The notes under the pieces were generated by a model, which worked only from the letters and a program-made list of their open reading frames with translations, was not told the DNA's origin and did no database searches. Both the position numbers and the translations under genes were made by a program. This document shows, piece by piece, positions 9,675 to 19,329 of a stretch of 64,000 nucleotides of DNA. Source of the stretch: Pseudomonas synxantha BG33R (lineage in GTDB: Bacteria > Pseudomonadota > Gammaproteobacteria > Pseudomonadales > Pseudomonadaceae); contig NZ_CM001514.1 in NCBI RefSeq assembly GCF_000263715.2, positions 420,936-484,935 on the forward strand. The letters are read 5' to 3'. Each line of letters starts with the position of its first letter. Within the stretch, counting starts at the first letter, position 1.

Positions 9675-10685
9675 ATGTCCCGCGTTACCCTGAGTCGCTA
9701 TTTGATCGAGCAGACCCGCAGCAACAACACGCCTGCCGATCTGCGCTTCCTTATCGAAGTGGTGGCGCGTGCTTGCAAGGAAATCAGCCACGCCGTTTCC
9801 AAAGGCGCACTGGGCGGTGTCCTGGGCAGCATGGGCACTGAAAACGTCCAAGGCGAAGTGCAGAAGAAGCTCGACGTACTCTCCAACGAAATCCTGCTTG
9901 AAGCCAACGAGTGGGGCGGTCACCTGGCCGGCATGGCGTCCGAAGAAATGGACAATGCCTACCAGATCCCTGGAAAGTACCCGAAAGGCGCTTACCTGCT
10001 GGTATTCGACCCACTGGACGGTTCGTCCAACATCGACATCAACGCACCGGTCGGCACCATCTTCTCGGTACTGCGTTGCCCGAATGAATACCTGAGCCAG
10101 AACGAAGCCCTGAACGAAAAGGCCTTCCTGCAGCCGGGCACCGAGCAGGTCGCTGCCGGTTATGCCATCTACGGTCCACAGACCATGCTGGTGCTGACCC
10201 TGGGCGATGGCGTCAAAGGCTTCACCCTGGACCGCGAAATGGGCAGCTTCGTGCTGACCCACGAAGACATTTCGATTCCTGCTTCTACCCAGGAATTTGC
10301 CATCAACATGTCTAACCAGCGTCACTGGGAAGAACCGGTGAAACGCTACGTCAACGAGTTGATGGAAGGCGAAGAAGGCCCGTTGAAAAAGAACTTCAAC
10401 ATGCGCTGGGTCGCTGCGATGGTTGCCGATGTGCACCGCATCCTGACCCGTGGTGGCTTGTTCATGTACCCACGCGACGGCCGCGAGCCGTCCAAGCCGG
10501 GCAAACTGCGCCTGATGTACGAAGCCAACCCGATGTCGTTCCTGGTTGAGCAGGCAGGTGGTGCGTCCACCGATGGCCACCAGCGCATCCTCGATATCCA
10601 GCCTGAAGGTTTGCACCAGCGTGTGGCGGTGTTCCTGGGGTCCAAGGAAGAAGTTGAGCGTGTGACCAGCTACCACAAGAAGTAA
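9675..10685 (+). CDS. fbp: class I fructose-1,6-bisphosphatase
   Basis: A 336-residue cytoplasmic gluconeogenic enzyme hydrolysing fructose-1,6-bisphosphate to fructose-6-phosphate. The metal-binding active-site motif [13 protein letters not shown] lies near residue 113, and the C-terminal catalytic region [19 protein letters not shown] is intact. GGAG lies upstream of the ATG (GGAGCCTTCCATG). The gene is single, closed by its own terminator. Pseudomonads grow largely on organic acids, so this step is central; that is established knowledge rather than something shown here. Confidence 0.98.
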   Translation: MSRVTLSRYLIEQTRSNNTPADLRFLIEVVARACKEISHAVSKGALGGVLGSMGTENVQGEVQKKLDVLSNEILLEANEWGGHLAGMASEEMDNAYQIPGKYPKGAYLLVFDPLDGSSNIDINAPVGTIFSVLRCPNEYLSQNEALNEKAFLQPGTEQVAAGYAIYGPQTMLVLTLGDGVKGFTLDREMGSFVLTHEDISIPASTQEFAINMSNQRHWEEPVKRYVNELMEGEEGPLKKNFNMRWVAAMVADVHRILTRGGLFMYPRDGREPSKPGKLRLMYEANPMSFLVEQAGGASTDGHQRILDIQPEGLHQRVAVFLGSKEEVERVTSYHKK

Positions 10686-10735
10686 TACACGGCGATAAGT
10701 TATCCACTGTGTTGTGAGGCCGTTCACCCTTGAAG

Positions 10736-10772
10736 AAGCCCCGAAACGTTTCAGCGTTTTCGGGGCTTTTTT
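10736..10772 (+). terminator. rho-independent terminator of fbp
   Basis: AAGCCCCGAAAC and GTTTTCGGGGCTT pair around a short loop, followed by six T. It lies 50 bp after fbp. Confidence 0.9.
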
Positions 10773-10861
10773 GTTTTCGCTCGTCGGGAACCAGACACCC
10801 CTTTTCCCTTCTAAGCTTCTGGCAGATACCCCAGCTGCTTTGTCTCTCCAGGAGCTTTTCC

Positions 10862-11116
10862 ATGTCTTTACGCCGTCTCGCCCTGCTGACTTTTTGCGTG
10901 CTGTTAGCCGCTTGCAGCAAGGTCACTCAAGAAAACTACCAGAAACTGTCGGCTGGCATGGCCAAGGCCGAGGTGGAGTCGTTGCTGGGTAAGCCGACCG
11001 ATTGTTCCGGTGCGCTGGGCATGTCCAGCTGCACCTGGGGCGATAAAAACAGCTTTATCAGCGTGCAGTACGCCGGTGACAAAGTTCTGATGTTTTCCGG
11101 GCAAGGCCTGAAGTAA
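10862..11116 (+). CDS. small lipoprotein, SmpA/DUF3862-like
   Basis: An 84-residue protein starting at an ATG preceded by AGGAG; the frame runs upstream through the fbp terminator, so the longer start is rejected. The N-terminus MSLRRLALLTFCVLLAAC is a lipoprotein signal with the lipobox LLAAC (Cys at about 18). The mature part (YQKLSAGMAKAEVESLLGKPTDCSG) resembles the small BLIP/SmpA-like lipoproteins grouped as DUF3862, with the phrase 'G-M-x-x-x-E-V-x-x-L-L-G-x-P'. It should be anchored in the outer or inner membrane; function unknown. The lipocalin gene follows after 30 bp and may be co-transcribed. Confidence 0.8.
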   Translation: MSLRRLALLTFCVLLAACSKVTQENYQKLSAGMAKAEVESLLGKPTDCSGALGMSSCTWGDKNSFISVQYAGDKVLMFSGQGLK

Positions 11117-11146
11117 ACCGGGGCGCGAGCCTGCGGGAGAAGAAGA

Positions 11147-11716
11147 ATGATGCGTTTTGTTTTGTTCCTTTGCGCCAGCCTGTTTTTGGCGGGCTGCGCC
11201 AGCCATTCTGGCGATGATCTGCAACCCAAGACGGCAACCAACGTCAACCTCAAGCGTTACCAGGGCACCTGGTATGAGTTGGCCCGATTGCCGATGTACT
11301 TCCAGCGCAACTGCGCGCAGTCCGAGGCGCGTTACACCTTGCTGCCGGATGGCGACATGTCGGTGTTCAACCGCTGCCTGACGCCTGAATGGAAGTGGCA
11401 AGAAGCCAAAGGCACAGCCACGCCGCAGGTGCCTGGTAAAACCGACAAGCTCTGGGTGGAATTCAATAACTGGTTTACGTCACTGTTGCCGGGCGTTGCC
11501 AAGGGCGATTACTGGGTGCTGTATGTCAGCGATGACTACAAGACCGCCATCGTCGGCAGCCCGAGCCGGCGCTATATGTGGATCCTGTCGCGCACGCCGA
11601 CGGTGAGTGCCGAGACGCGTGAAGACCTGTTGAGCAGGGCGCGACAGCAGGGGTATGACACTACGCGGTTGATCTGGCGTACGTCGGACAAGCAGATGGC
11701 GAAGACGTCCCAATAA
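11147..11716 (+). CDS. blc: outer-membrane lipoprotein lipocalin Blc
   Basis: A 189-residue bacterial lipocalin. A lipoprotein signal ends in the lipobox LAGC (Cys at about 17). The lipocalin signature GTWYELARLPMYFQRNC follows at about residues 41-57, then the beta-barrel segments WVLYVSDDY and YMWILSRTP. Blc proteins bind fatty acids or lysophospholipids and are tied to envelope stress and stationary phase. It follows another lipoprotein gene closely. The ribosome site is GGGAGAAGAAGAATG. Confidence 0.92.
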   Translation: MMRFVLFLCASLFLAGCASHSGDDLQPKTATNVNLKRYQGTWYELARLPMYFQRNCAQSEARYTLLPDGDMSVFNRCLTPEWKWQEAKGTATPQVPGKTDKLWVEFNNWFTSLLPGVAKGDYWVLYVSDDYKTAIVGSPSRRYMWILSRTPTVSAETREDLLSRARQQGYDTTRLIWRTSDKQMAKTSQ

Positions 11717-11738
11717 TTCGCAGCACCCCCAATCAAAT

Positions 11739-11823
11739 GTGGGAGCTGGCTTGCCTGCGATAGCATCAACCCGGTGTAACTGATGCACCGAGGTGTCTGT
11801 ATCGCAGGCAAGCCAGCTCCCAC
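11739..11823. repeat. REPIN (85 bp)
   Basis: GTGGGAGCTGGCTTGCCTGC and its near-exact inverted copy GCAGGCAAGCCAGCTCCCAC face outward around a short loop. It separates blc from the convergent hutF. Confidence 0.9.
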
Positions 11824-11842
11824 ATTTGTTATGGGTTGGCCG

Positions 11843-13207
11843 TTAGTCCAGCAAGTCTTTCAAGACCTGGGTGAATGCCCGGTTGCTGTCTTCTTCGCCG
11901 GCATGATGCCCCTCCCGCACCACCCACTTGCCATTGACCAGCACATCGCGCACTTGGCGATCGCCACCTGCAAACAGCCAGCGATTGAGAATCCCATCCT
12001 CACTGGCGGTCGCCAGGTACGGATCGTTGCCGTCCAGCACGATCCAATCCGCCCGCTTACCGACTTCCAGGCGTCCAATCGGCTGGCCAAGCGCCTGTGC
12101 GCCACCGTCCAGCGCAGCATCGAACAGCGTGCGGCCAACCATTGGCTGATCACTGCGATACAGGCGATTACGCCGTTGATCGCGAAGACGCTGGCCGTAT
12201 TCCAGCCAACGTAATTCCTCCACCACGCTCAGTGAAACATGGCTGTCGGAGCCGATACCCATGCGTCCGCCCTGGGCAAGGAAATCCACCGCCGGGAAAA
12301 TCCCATCGCCCAGGTTGGCTTCGGTGGTCAGGCACAAACCGGCAATGGCTCGGCTGTTGGCCATGCGCGTCACTTCGTCAGCATCGGCATGGGTGGCGTG
12401 CACCAGGCACCAGCGCTCGTCCACTTCAACGTTGTCATACAGCCATTGCAGCGGGCGTTTGCCGCTCCAGGCCAAGCAATCGTCGACTTCTTTTTGCTGC
12501 TCGGCGATATGGATATGCACCGGGCAGGTCTTGTCACTGGCCGCCAGCACTTGCTGGATCTGTTCGGGGGTGACCGCACGCAGGGAGTGAAAACACAGGC
12601 CCAGTTGCTGCGCAGGTTGTGCCGCCAGGATCGGCTGCAAACGCGCTTGCAGGTCCAGGTAGTGCTCGGTGCTGTTGATAAACCGGCGCTGCCCTTCATT
12701 CGGCGCCTGGCCACCGAAACCTGCGTGGGTATAGAGCACCGGCAGCAAGGTCAGGCCGATCCCGCTGCTGGCGGCTGCCAGGCTGATCTGGCGTGACAGT
12801 TCCGTACGGTCGGCATAAGGCTGGCCATTGGTATCGTGATGCACATAATGAAACTCGGCCACCGAGGTGTACCCAGCCTTGAGCATTTCGATATACAGCT
12901 GGCGGGCGATGACCTGTAACTGCTCGGGGTTGATCTTGCCGACCATGCGGTACATCAAATCGCGCCAGGTCCAGAAGCTGTCATTGGGGTTGCCGGCCAC
13001 TTCGGCCAACCCCGCCATGGCACGTTGGAACGCATGGGAGTGCAGGTTCGGCATACCCGCCAATACTGGGCCGCCGAGCCGTTCGGCGCCGTCTGCGCTG
13101 GCATTGGCCGCAACCTTTGTCAGCAGGCCATCAGCGCTGACTTCAAGACGTACATCGTTGGCCCATCCATTAGGCAGCAGCGCGCGTTCGGCAAAGAAAG
13201 CGGACAT
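11843..13207 (-). CDS. hutF: formimidoylglutamate deiminase HutF
   Basis: A 454-residue metal-dependent amidohydrolase that converts N-formimino-glutamate to N-formyl-glutamate and ammonia, the step used with HutG in the five-step histidine pathway. The start is ATG at 13207 (MSAFFAERALLPNGW); a TTG two codons upstream is also in frame. The metal-site motif NLHSHAFQRAM and segments such as CLTTEANLGDGIFP and MGIGSDSHVSLS fit the amidohydrolase barrel. It diverges from hutC across about 110 bp that hold a HutC-type operator. Confidence 0.96.
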   Translation of the reverse strand: MSAFFAERALLPNGWANDVRLEVSADGLLTKVAANASADGAERLGGPVLAGMPNLHSHAFQRAMAGLAEVAGNPNDSFWTWRDLMYRMVGKINPEQLQVIARQLYIEMLKAGYTSVAEFHYVHHDTNGQPYADRTELSRQISLAAASSGIGLTLLPVLYTHAGFGGQAPNEGQRRFINSTEHYLDLQARLQPILAAQPAQQLGLCFHSLRAVTPEQIQQVLAASDKTCPVHIHIAEQQKEVDDCLAWSGKRPLQWLYDNVEVDERWCLVHATHADADEVTRMANSRAIAGLCLTTEANLGDGIFPAVDFLAQGGRMGIGSDSHVSLSVVEELRWLEYGQRLRDQRRNRLYRSDQPMVGRTLFDAALDGGAQALGQPIGRLEVGKRADWIVLDGNDPYLATASEDGILNRWLFAGGDRQVRDVLVNGKWVVREGHHAGEEDSNRAFTQVLKDLLD

Positions 13208-13236
13208 GATCAAGGCACCCCGGTCGTGTGTTTATT

Positions 13237-13252
13237 TGTATATACATATACA
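13237..13252. promoter_or_regulatory. HutC operator between hutF and hutC
   Basis: TGTATATACATATACA is a palindrome with 7-bp arms and two central bases. It has the TGTATA...TATACA core of known Pseudomonas hut operators and lies between the two divergent genes, so HutC bound here could repress hutF and its own operon. Confidence 0.75.
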
Positions 13253-13315
13253 GACGTTTGCCTGCTCGGTAAACTCCGGCAATCTATGCATCTTTTTCCC
13301 CTGCAAGGATTCCTC

Positions 13316-14065
13316 GTGCCGACTCCGCCTGCCAAGTCTTCGCTGGCTGCCCACATGGACGAAAGTCCGGCGCCCTTGTATGCCCGCGTCAAACAGATGA
13401 TCAGCCAGCAGATCCTCAACGGCAACTGGCCGCCCCATTACCGCGTGCCGTCGGAAAGCGAACTGGTCAGCCAGCTGGGTTTCAGCCGCATGACCATTAA
13501 CCGCGCCCTGCGCGAGCTCACCGCCGAAGGGCTGCTGGTGCGCATGCAAGGCGTGGGTACGTTCGTGGCCGAGCCGAAGAGCCAGTCGGCGCTGTTTGAA
13601 GTGCACAACATTGCCGATGAAATCGCTTCCCGCGGGCATCGGCACACGTGCCAGGTCATCACCCTGGGCGAAGAGGCCGCGGGTTCCGAACGCGCCGTCG
13701 CCCTGGAAATGCGTGAAGGTGGGCGAGTGTTCCACTCGTTGATCGTGCATTACGAGAACGATATTCCCGTGCAAATCGAAGATCGTTTCGTCAACGCCCT
13801 GGTTGCGCCGCAATATTTGCAGCAGGACTTCACCCAGCAAACCCCCTATGCCTATCTGAACCAGGTCGCGCCGTTGACCGAGGGTGAGCATGTGGTCGAA
13901 GCGATCCTTGCCGACGCAGCCGAGTGCAAGCTGTTGCAGATCGAGCCGAGTGAGCCGTGCCTGTTGATTCGCCGTCGCACCTGGTCGGGTCGCCAGCCGG
14001 TTACCGCTGCGCGATTGATCCACCCCGGTTCCCGTCACAGCCTGGAAGGACGTTTCAGCAAATGA
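13316..14065 (+). CDS. hutC: histidine utilisation repressor HutC (GntR family)
   Basis: A 249-residue regulator of the HutC subfamily of GntR. The GTG start at 13316 has AAGGA upstream; the frame is open far upstream (to 13025) but that part runs across hutF and the operator. An N-terminal winged helix (about residues 19-85) contains YRVPSESELVSQLGFSRMTINRALRELTAEGLLVRMQGVGTFV-type sequence, and a C-terminal UTRA ligand domain follows. The known inducer in pseudomonads is urocanate. It overlaps hutD by ATGA and likely acts at the two operators listed here. Confidence 0.96.
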   Translation: MPTPPAKSSLAAHMDESPAPLYARVKQMISQQILNGNWPPHYRVPSESELVSQLGFSRMTINRALRELTAEGLLVRMQGVGTFVAEPKSQSALFEVHNIADEIASRGHRHTCQVITLGEEAAGSERAVALEMREGGRVFHSLIVHYENDIPVQIEDRFVNALVAPQYLQQDFTQQTPYAYLNQVAPLTEGEHVVEAILADAAECKLLQIEPSEPCLLIRRRTWSGRQPVTAARLIHPGSRHSLEGRFSK

Positions 14066-14622
14066 GTACAGTGAAGGTCTGGCGCGCCGCCGACTACGTG
14101 CGCATGCCGTGGAAAAACGGTGGTGGCAGCACCGAAGAAATCAGCCGCGACGCCGGCACGGGCCTGGATGGATTTGGCTGGCGTTTGTCGATTGCCGATA
14201 TCGCCGAGTCGGGTGGTTTTTCCACCTTCGCCGGTTACCAGCGCGTGATCACGGTGATCAAGGGCGCGGGCATGGTGTTGACCGTGGACGGCGAGGAACA
14301 GCGCGGCTTGTTACCGTTGCAGCCGTTCGCGTTCCAGGGTGAAAGCCAGGTTTCCTGTCGCTTGATCACCGGGCCGATCCGCGACTTCAACCTGATCTAC
14401 TCGCCCGAGCGTTACCAGGCGCGCTTGCAGTGGGTGGATGGTGTGCAGCAGTTTTTCAGCACGGCCCAGACGGTGTTGGTGTTCAGCGTGGCGGATGAAG
14501 TGAAGGTGCTGGGCGAGAAGCTCGGCCATCACGATTGCCTGCAAGTGGACGGTAACACTGGCTTGCTGGAAATATCGGTCACAGGCCGCTGCTGCCTGAT
14601 CGAACTGACCGCACTCGGTTAA
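14062..14622 (+). CDS. hutD: HutD family protein
   Basis: A 186-residue cupin-like protein of the HutD/Ves family, start ATG overlapping the hutC stop by four bases. The conserved N-terminal MPWKNGGGSTEEISR and WRLSIADIAESGGFSTFAGYQRVI are present. It is not a pathway enzyme. Published work in P. fluorescens suggested a role as governor of hut activity, with structural data consistent with binding a pathway intermediate; I rely on memory for that. A REPIN follows. Confidence 0.93.
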   Translation: MSTVKVWRAADYVRMPWKNGGGSTEEISRDAGTGLDGFGWRLSIADIAESGGFSTFAGYQRVITVIKGAGMVLTVDGEEQRGLLPLQPFAFQGESQVSCRLITGPIRDFNLIYSPERYQARLQWVDGVQQFFSTAQTVLVFSVADEVKVLGEKLGHHDCLQVDGNTGLLEISVTGRCCLIELTALG

Positions 14623-14627
14623 AAACT

Positions 14628-14714
14628 GTGGGAGCTGGCTTGCCTGCGATAGCGGTGTATCAGCCTAGGATGTGCTGACTGACACACTGCTATCGCAGGC
14701 AAGCCAGCTCCCAC
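14628..14714. repeat. REPIN (87 bp)
   Basis: Outward-facing GTGGGAGCTGGCTTGCCTGC arms around a loop, located between hutD and the hutU promoter region. Confidence 0.9.
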
Positions 14715-14923
14715 ATTTGTTTTTGCATTGTTCGCAAAATCTGTTTCCAGCCCGCGCACCAATTTGTTACCGAATGCCCCAGCGTGACGCAAAGCTGCGC
14801 CGACGTGCCCCATCCTCCTGTCCGCAAAACATCTCTGTAAGAAATTTCATCAAGCTTCCAGGCCTTTATTTTCAAGGCTTTTGCTCATCTTCGAAAAAAA
14901 TCTGCAGGGCTCACCCAGAAAGT

Positions 14924-14939
14924 TGGCCGCTCGATTGCA
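14924..14939 (+). promoter_or_regulatory. sigma-54 promoter of hutU
   Basis: TGGCCGCTCGATTGCA has TGGC and TTGCA at the exact -24/-12 spacing. The predicted start (about 14950) falls inside the HutC operator 14944-14957. hutU of P. fluorescens is known to depend on RpoN with CbrB or NtrC. Upstream, GCACC at 14756-14760 and an overlapping TGTTAC at 14765-14770 are possible half-sites for NtrC and CbrB, but neither is a full match. The rest of the 406-bp spacer has no gene. Confidence 0.8.
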
Positions 14940-14943
14940 TATG

Positions 14944-14957
14944 CTTGTACATACAAG
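14944..14957. promoter_or_regulatory. HutC operator at the hutU start site
   Basis: CTTGTACATACAAG has 6-bp inverted arms around two bases and matches the hutU operator core reported in P. putida. It overlaps the predicted sigma-54 transcription start, a position where a repressor would block initiation. Confidence 0.82.
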
Positions 14958-15028
14958 TAAAGATGTGTGCGTAAGAGCTTTCTTCGCACCATCCATGTTC
15001 GCGCATCGATCGCCGAGGAGTCCTAGCA

Positions 15029-16699
15029 GTGACCAAGTCTACAAAATACCGTGACGTCGAAATCCGCGCCGCCCGCGGTAACAAGCTCACCGCCAAAAGC
15101 TGGCTGACCGAAGCGCCGCTGCGCATGTTGATGAACAACCTCGACCCACAAGTGGCCGAGAACCCCAAGGAACTCGTGGTTTACGGCGGTATTGGCCGTG
15201 CGGCGCGTAACTGGGAATGTTACGACCAGATCGTCGAGAGCCTCACCAACCTGAATGACGACGAAACCCTGCTGGTGCAGTCCGGCAAGCCGGTCGGCGT
15301 GTTCAAGACCCACAGCAACGCCCCGCGCGTACTGATCGCCAACTCCAACCTGGTACCGCACTGGGCCAGTTGGGAGCACTTCAACGAACTGGATGCCAAG
15401 GGCCTGGCCATGTACGGCCAGATGACCGCCGGCAGCTGGATCTACATCGGTAGCCAAGGCATCGTCCAGGGCACCTATGAAACCTTCGTCGAAGCTGGCC
15501 GTCAGCACTACGATTCAAATCTTCAGGGCCGTTGGGTCCTCACTGCTGGTCTCGGCGGCATGGGCGGCGCGCAACCGTTGGCCGCGACCCTGGCCGGCGC
15601 CTGCTCGCTGAATATCGAGTGCCAACAGGTCAGCATCGACTTCCGTCTGGCCAGCCGCTATGTCGACGAACAAGCCACCGACCTCGATGACGCCCTGGCG
15701 CGCATCGCCAAGTACACCAAGGAAGGCAAGGCCATTTCCATCGCCCTGCTGGGCAACGCCGCCGAAATTCTGCCAGAGCTGGTCAAGCGTGGCGTGCGCC
15801 CGGATATGGTCACCGACCAGACCAGCGCCCACGACCCGCTCAACGGCTACCTGCCGGCCGGCTGGACCTGGGACGAATACCGCGCCCGCGCCAAAACCGA
15901 GCCGGCTGCCGTGATCAAGGCGGCCAAGCAGTCGATGGCTGTGCACGTCAAAGCCATGCTGGAATTCCAGAAGCAGGGCATCCCGACCTTTGACTACGGC
16001 AACAACATCCGCCAGATGGCCCAGGAAGAGGGCGTGGAAAATGCCTTCGACTTCCCGGGTTTCGTACCGGCCTACATCCGCCCGCTGTTCTGCCGTGGCA
16101 TCGGCCCGTTCCGCTGGGCGGCGCTGTCTGGCGACCCGCAAGACATCTACAAGACCGACGCCAAAGTCAAAGAGCTGATCCCGGACGACGCCCACCTGCA
16201 CAACTGGCTGGACATGGCCCGCGAGCGCATCAGCTTCCAGGGCCTGCCGGCACGTATCTGCTGGGTCGGCCTGGGCCAGCGCGCCAAACTCGGCCTGGCC
16301 TTCAACGAAATGGTACGCAGCGGCGAGCTGTCCGCCCCTGTGGTGATCGGTCGTGACCACCTGGACTCGGGCTCTGTCGCCAGCCCTAACCGCGAAACCG
16401 AAGCCATGCAGGATGGTTCCGACGCCGTGTCCGACTGGCCATTGCTCAATGCCTTGCTTAATACCGCGAGCGGCGCGACCTGGGTCTCGCTGCACCACGG
16501 TGGCGGTGTGGGCATGGGCTTCTCTCAGCATTCAGGCATGGTGATCGTCTGCGACGGTACCGATGAAGCGGCCGAGCGGATTGCGCGGGTGCTGCATAAC
16601 GACCCGGCGACCGGGGTGATGCGTCATGCCGATGCCGGTTATCAGATTGCTATCGATTGCGCCAAAGAGCAGGGCCTCAACCTGCCGATGATCAAGTGA
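15029..16699 (+). CDS. hutU: urocanate hydratase (urocanase)
   Basis: A 556-residue NAD-dependent lyase converting urocanate to imidazolone propionate. The GTG start is preceded by GAGGAG. The protein is near identical in layout to the P. putida enzyme: [11 protein letters not shown], the NAD-binding [25 protein letters not shown], and the catalytic cysteine at residue 411 in ARICWVGLG (equivalent to Cys410). It heads the large hut transcript running to hutG, behind a sigma-54 promoter and a HutC operator. Confidence 0.98.
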   Translation: MTKSTKYRDVEIRAARGNKLTAKSWLTEAPLRMLMNNLDPQVAENPKELVVYGGIGRAARNWECYDQIVESLTNLNDDETLLVQSGKPVGVFKTHSNAPRVLIANSNLVPHWASWEHFNELDAKGLAMYGQMTAGSWIYIGSQGIVQGTYETFVEAGRQHYDSNLQGRWVLTAGLGGMGGAQPLAATLAGACSLNIECQQVSIDFRLASRYVDEQATDLDDALARIAKYTKEGKAISIALLGNAAEILPELVKRGVRPDMVTDQTSAHDPLNGYLPAGWTWDEYRARAKTEPAAVIKAAKQSMAVHVKAMLEFQKQGIPTFDYGNNIRQMAQEEGVENAFDFPGFVPAYIRPLFCRGIGPFRWAALSGDPQDIYKTDAKVKELIPDDAHLHNWLDMARERISFQGLPARICWVGLGQRAKLGLAFNEMVRSGELSAPVVIGRDHLDSGSVASPNRETEAMQDGSDAVSDWPLLNALLNTASGATWVSLHHGGGVGMGFSQHSGMVIVCDGTDEAAERIARVLHNDPATGVMRHADAGYQIAIDCAKEQGLNLPMIK

Positions 16700-16704
16700 C
16701 CCAT

Positions 16705-16730
16705 GTGGGAGGGGGCAAGCCCCCTCCCAC
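16705..16730. repeat. single perfect REP hairpin
   Basis: GTGGGAGGGGG and CCCCCTCCCAC form a perfect 11-bp stem around CAAG, five bases after the hutU stop. Being inside the operon, it could stabilise the upstream hutU message or reduce read-through. Confidence 0.85.
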
Positions 16731-16777
16731 ATTGGATCGGCGGCAACCCCAAGACAATCCATCAGAGGTTGAACAAC

Positions 16778-18223
16778 ATGGCTGCAAACGACACCACCCC
16801 GTTGATCGAAAGGCGTTCGATCGACTACATCCCGGAAGCGGAAAGACACGGTCGTCTATTGAGCCAGTTCACCCTATGGATGGGTGCCAACCTGCAGATC
16901 ACCGCGATTGTCACCGGGGCCCTGGCCGTGGTGCTGGGTGGTGATGTGTTCTGGTCGTTGATCGGCCTGCTGGTCGGTCAACTAATCGGTGGCGGGGTCA
17001 TGGCGCTGCATGCGGCGCAAGGCCCCAAGCTTGGTTTGCCGCAGATGATCTCCAGCCGTGTGCAGTTCGGCGTGTATGGCGCGGCCATCCCGATCGTGCT
17101 GGTGTGCTTGATGTACCTGGGTTTCACCGCGACCGGCACCGTGCTGTCGGGGCAGGCGCTGGGCCAGTTGTTCGGGGTCAGCGACAGCGTCGGTATCCTG
17201 ATTTTCGCCAGTGTCATTGTGCTGGTCACCGTGCTGGGTTATCGGGTGATCCATTTCATCGGCCGTGTCGCCAGCGTCATTGGCGTGATTGCCTTTGTGT
17301 ACCTGTTCAGTCGCCTGATGAGCCAGACCGACGTTGGCGCGCTCCTGCAAATTCGCCACTTCAGCTGGAGCAGTTTTCTGTTGGCCGTGTCGCTTGCGGC
17401 CTCCTGGCAGATCGCTTTCGGCCCCTATGTGGCGGACTATTCGCGTTACCTGCCGAGCAACACGTCGTCGGTGAAAACCTTTCTCGCCGCTGGCGCGGGT
17501 TCGGTCATCGGCGCGCAGGTGGCAATGGTGCTCGGCGTGTTCGCCGCGGCCATGTCCAATGGCCAATTTGCCGGGCATGAAGTGGCCTACATCGTTGGCT
17601 TGAGCGGCACGGGGGCCACTGCTGCATTGCTGTACTTCAGCATCGCGTTCGGCAAGGTCACCATTTCCACGCTCAACTCCTACGGCAGCTTTATGTGCAT
17701 TGCCACCATCATCAGCGGCTTTCGTGGTCGCCTGGAGGTCACGCGTATGCAGCGCCTGGTGTTCGTGCTCGCCATCGTCGGTACGGCAACCCTGATCGCC
17801 TTGCTCGGCCAGCACTCGTTCCTCGGTGCGTTCAAGTCGTTCATCCTGTTCCTGCTGGCGTTTTTCACGCCCTGGAGCGCGATCAACCTGGTGGATTACT
17901 ACTGCATCACCCGCGAGCGCTATGACGTGCCGGCACTGGCCGACCCGAACGGTCGCTATGGCCGCTGGAACCTTTTGGGTATCAGTGTCTATGTCTTCGG
18001 CGTGCTGGTGCAGTTGCCGTTCATCTCGACCAAGTTCTACACCGGCCCTTTGGTAGCCGCGCTGGGTAACGTGGACATTTCCTGGATCATCGGCCTGGTA
18101 CTGCCGGCGGCCCTGTATTACGTGTGTGCGAAAAAATGGCACGGCACGGTACCCGATCACCTGATCCTGCCGACAGAGCAGGGCGCTTTACCCACAACAA
18201 ACGGGCTGGCTGCACAAGCCTGA
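16778..18223 (+). CDS. NCS1-family transporter, probable urocanate importer
   Basis: A 481-residue inner-membrane protein of the nucleobase:cation symporter-1 (CodB-like) family with about 12 hydrophobic segments, e.g. QITAIVTGALAVVLGG and the conserved WQIAFGPYVADYSRYLP. The start at 16778 (MAANDTTPLIERRSIDYIPE) avoids reading through the REP. Its position directly after hutU, and published work on a similar gene (hutTu/codB) in P. fluorescens SBW25, suggest urocanate uptake; the sequence alone only shows an NCS1 carrier. Confidence 0.9.
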   Translation: MAANDTTPLIERRSIDYIPEAERHGRLLSQFTLWMGANLQITAIVTGALAVVLGGDVFWSLIGLLVGQLIGGGVMALHAAQGPKLGLPQMISSRVQFGVYGAAIPIVLVCLMYLGFTATGTVLSGQALGQLFGVSDSVGILIFASVIVLVTVLGYRVIHFIGRVASVIGVIAFVYLFSRLMSQTDVGALLQIRHFSWSSFLLAVSLAASWQIAFGPYVADYSRYLPSNTSSVKTFLAAGAGSVIGAQVAMVLGVFAAAMSNGQFAGHEVAYIVGLSGTGATAALLYFSIAFGKVTISTLNSYGSFMCIATIISGFRGRLEVTRMQRLVFVLAIVGTATLIALLGQHSFLGAFKSFILFLLAFFTPWSAINLVDYYCITRERYDVPALADPNGRYGRWNLLGISVYVFGVLVQLPFISTKFYTGPLVAALGNVDISWIIGLVLPAALYYVCAKKWHGTVPDHLILPTEQGALPTTNGLAAQA

Positions 18224-18292
18224 TGGGACGTGGACAGGGCAGGACGCCTACTGACTGCCGTAATCCATTTCATGATTGGGAGCGTCACAACA

Positions 18293-19258
18293 ATGACTAT
18301 GAATAAGACCTTGCTGGCTACCTTGTTCTCAGCGGGCTTGCTGGCAAGCGCCGGCGCCCAGGCGGCCGGCTGGTGCGAGTCCGGCAAGCCGGTGAAATTC
18401 GCCGGCCTGAACTGGGAAAGCGGCATGTTGCTCACCGACATCCTGCAAGCCGTGCTGGAAAAAGGCTACGACTGCAAAACCGACAGCCTGCCAGGCAACT
18501 CCATCACCATGGAAAACGCCTTGGGTAGCAACGACATCCAGGTCTTCGCCGAAGAGTGGGTAGGCCGCAGCGAAGTCTGGAACAAGGCCGAGAAGGCCGG
18601 CAAAGTCGTCGGTGTAGGTGCCCCGGTGGTCGGCGCGGTGGAAGGCTGGTACGTGCCGCGTTATGTGATCGAGGGCGACGCCAAGCGCAAGCTGGAAGCC
18701 AAGGCCCCGGACCTGAGAAACATCGCCGACCTGGCCAAATACGCCTCGGTGTTCAAGGACCAGGAAGAGCCCTCCAAGGGCCGTTTCTACAACTGCCCGG
18801 CCGGCTGGACCTGTGAGCTGGACAACAGCGAAATGCTCAAGAGCTACGGCCTGGAAAGCACCTACACCAACTTCCGCCCAGGCACCGGCCCGGCGCTGGA
18901 TGCGGCGGTGCTGTCGAGCTACAAGCGCGGCGAGCCGATCCTGTTCTACTACTGGTCACCGACACCGCTGATGGGCCAGGTCGACCTGGTCAAGCTGGAA
19001 GAAAAGCCCGGTGTGGATAAAAGCGTGACCATCAAGGTCGGCCTGTCCAAGACCTTTCACGAACAAGCGCCAGAACTGGTGGCCGTGCTGGAAAAGGTCA
19101 ACCTGCCCATCGACCTACTCAACCAGAACCTCGGCCGCATGGCCAAGGAGCGCATCGAGTCGCCAAAACTGGCGAAAATTTTCCTCAAGGAACATCCTGA
19201 AGTCTGGCACGCCTGGGTGAGCGACGACGCAGCCAAGAAAATCGAAGCGGCCTTGTAG
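18293..19258 (+). CDS. hutX: hut ABC transporter, periplasmic binding protein
   Basis: A 321-residue OpuAC/ProX-type substrate-binding protein. The start at 18293 (MTMNKTLLATLFSAGLLASAGAQA) gives a standard signal peptide cleaved after AQA. The mature part has the glycine-betaine-binding fold features AGLNWESGMLLTDILQAVLEKGYDCKT and YYWSPTPLMGQVDLVKLEE. Family members of this operon position bind histidine or histidine-like quaternary compounds. hutW and hutV follow and complete the transporter. Confidence 0.9.
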   Translation: MTMNKTLLATLFSAGLLASAGAQAAGWCESGKPVKFAGLNWESGMLLTDILQAVLEKGYDCKTDSLPGNSITMENALGSNDIQVFAEEWVGRSEVWNKAEKAGKVVGVGAPVVGAVEGWYVPRYVIEGDAKRKLEAKAPDLRNIADLAKYASVFKDQEEPSKGRFYNCPAGWTCELDNSEMLKSYGLESTYTNFRPGTGPALDAAVLSSYKRGEPILFYYWSPTPLMGQVDLVKLEEKPGVDKSVTIKVGLSKTFHEQAPELVAVLEKVNLPIDLLNQNLGRMAKERIESPKLAKIFLKEHPEVWHAWVSDDAAKKIEAAL

Positions 19259-19329
19259 GTCAAGTGTGCACGGCTACCCTCAGGGGTGGCCGGGCGGCTG
19301 GCCACAACCCACTGGATCGAGAGCACGAT

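Noticed and set aside
14756..14788. Full CbrB or NtrC enhancer upstream of hutU
   Set aside because: Only single half-sites (GCACC and TGTTAC) are clear; the partner halves are poor, so I do not list a site.
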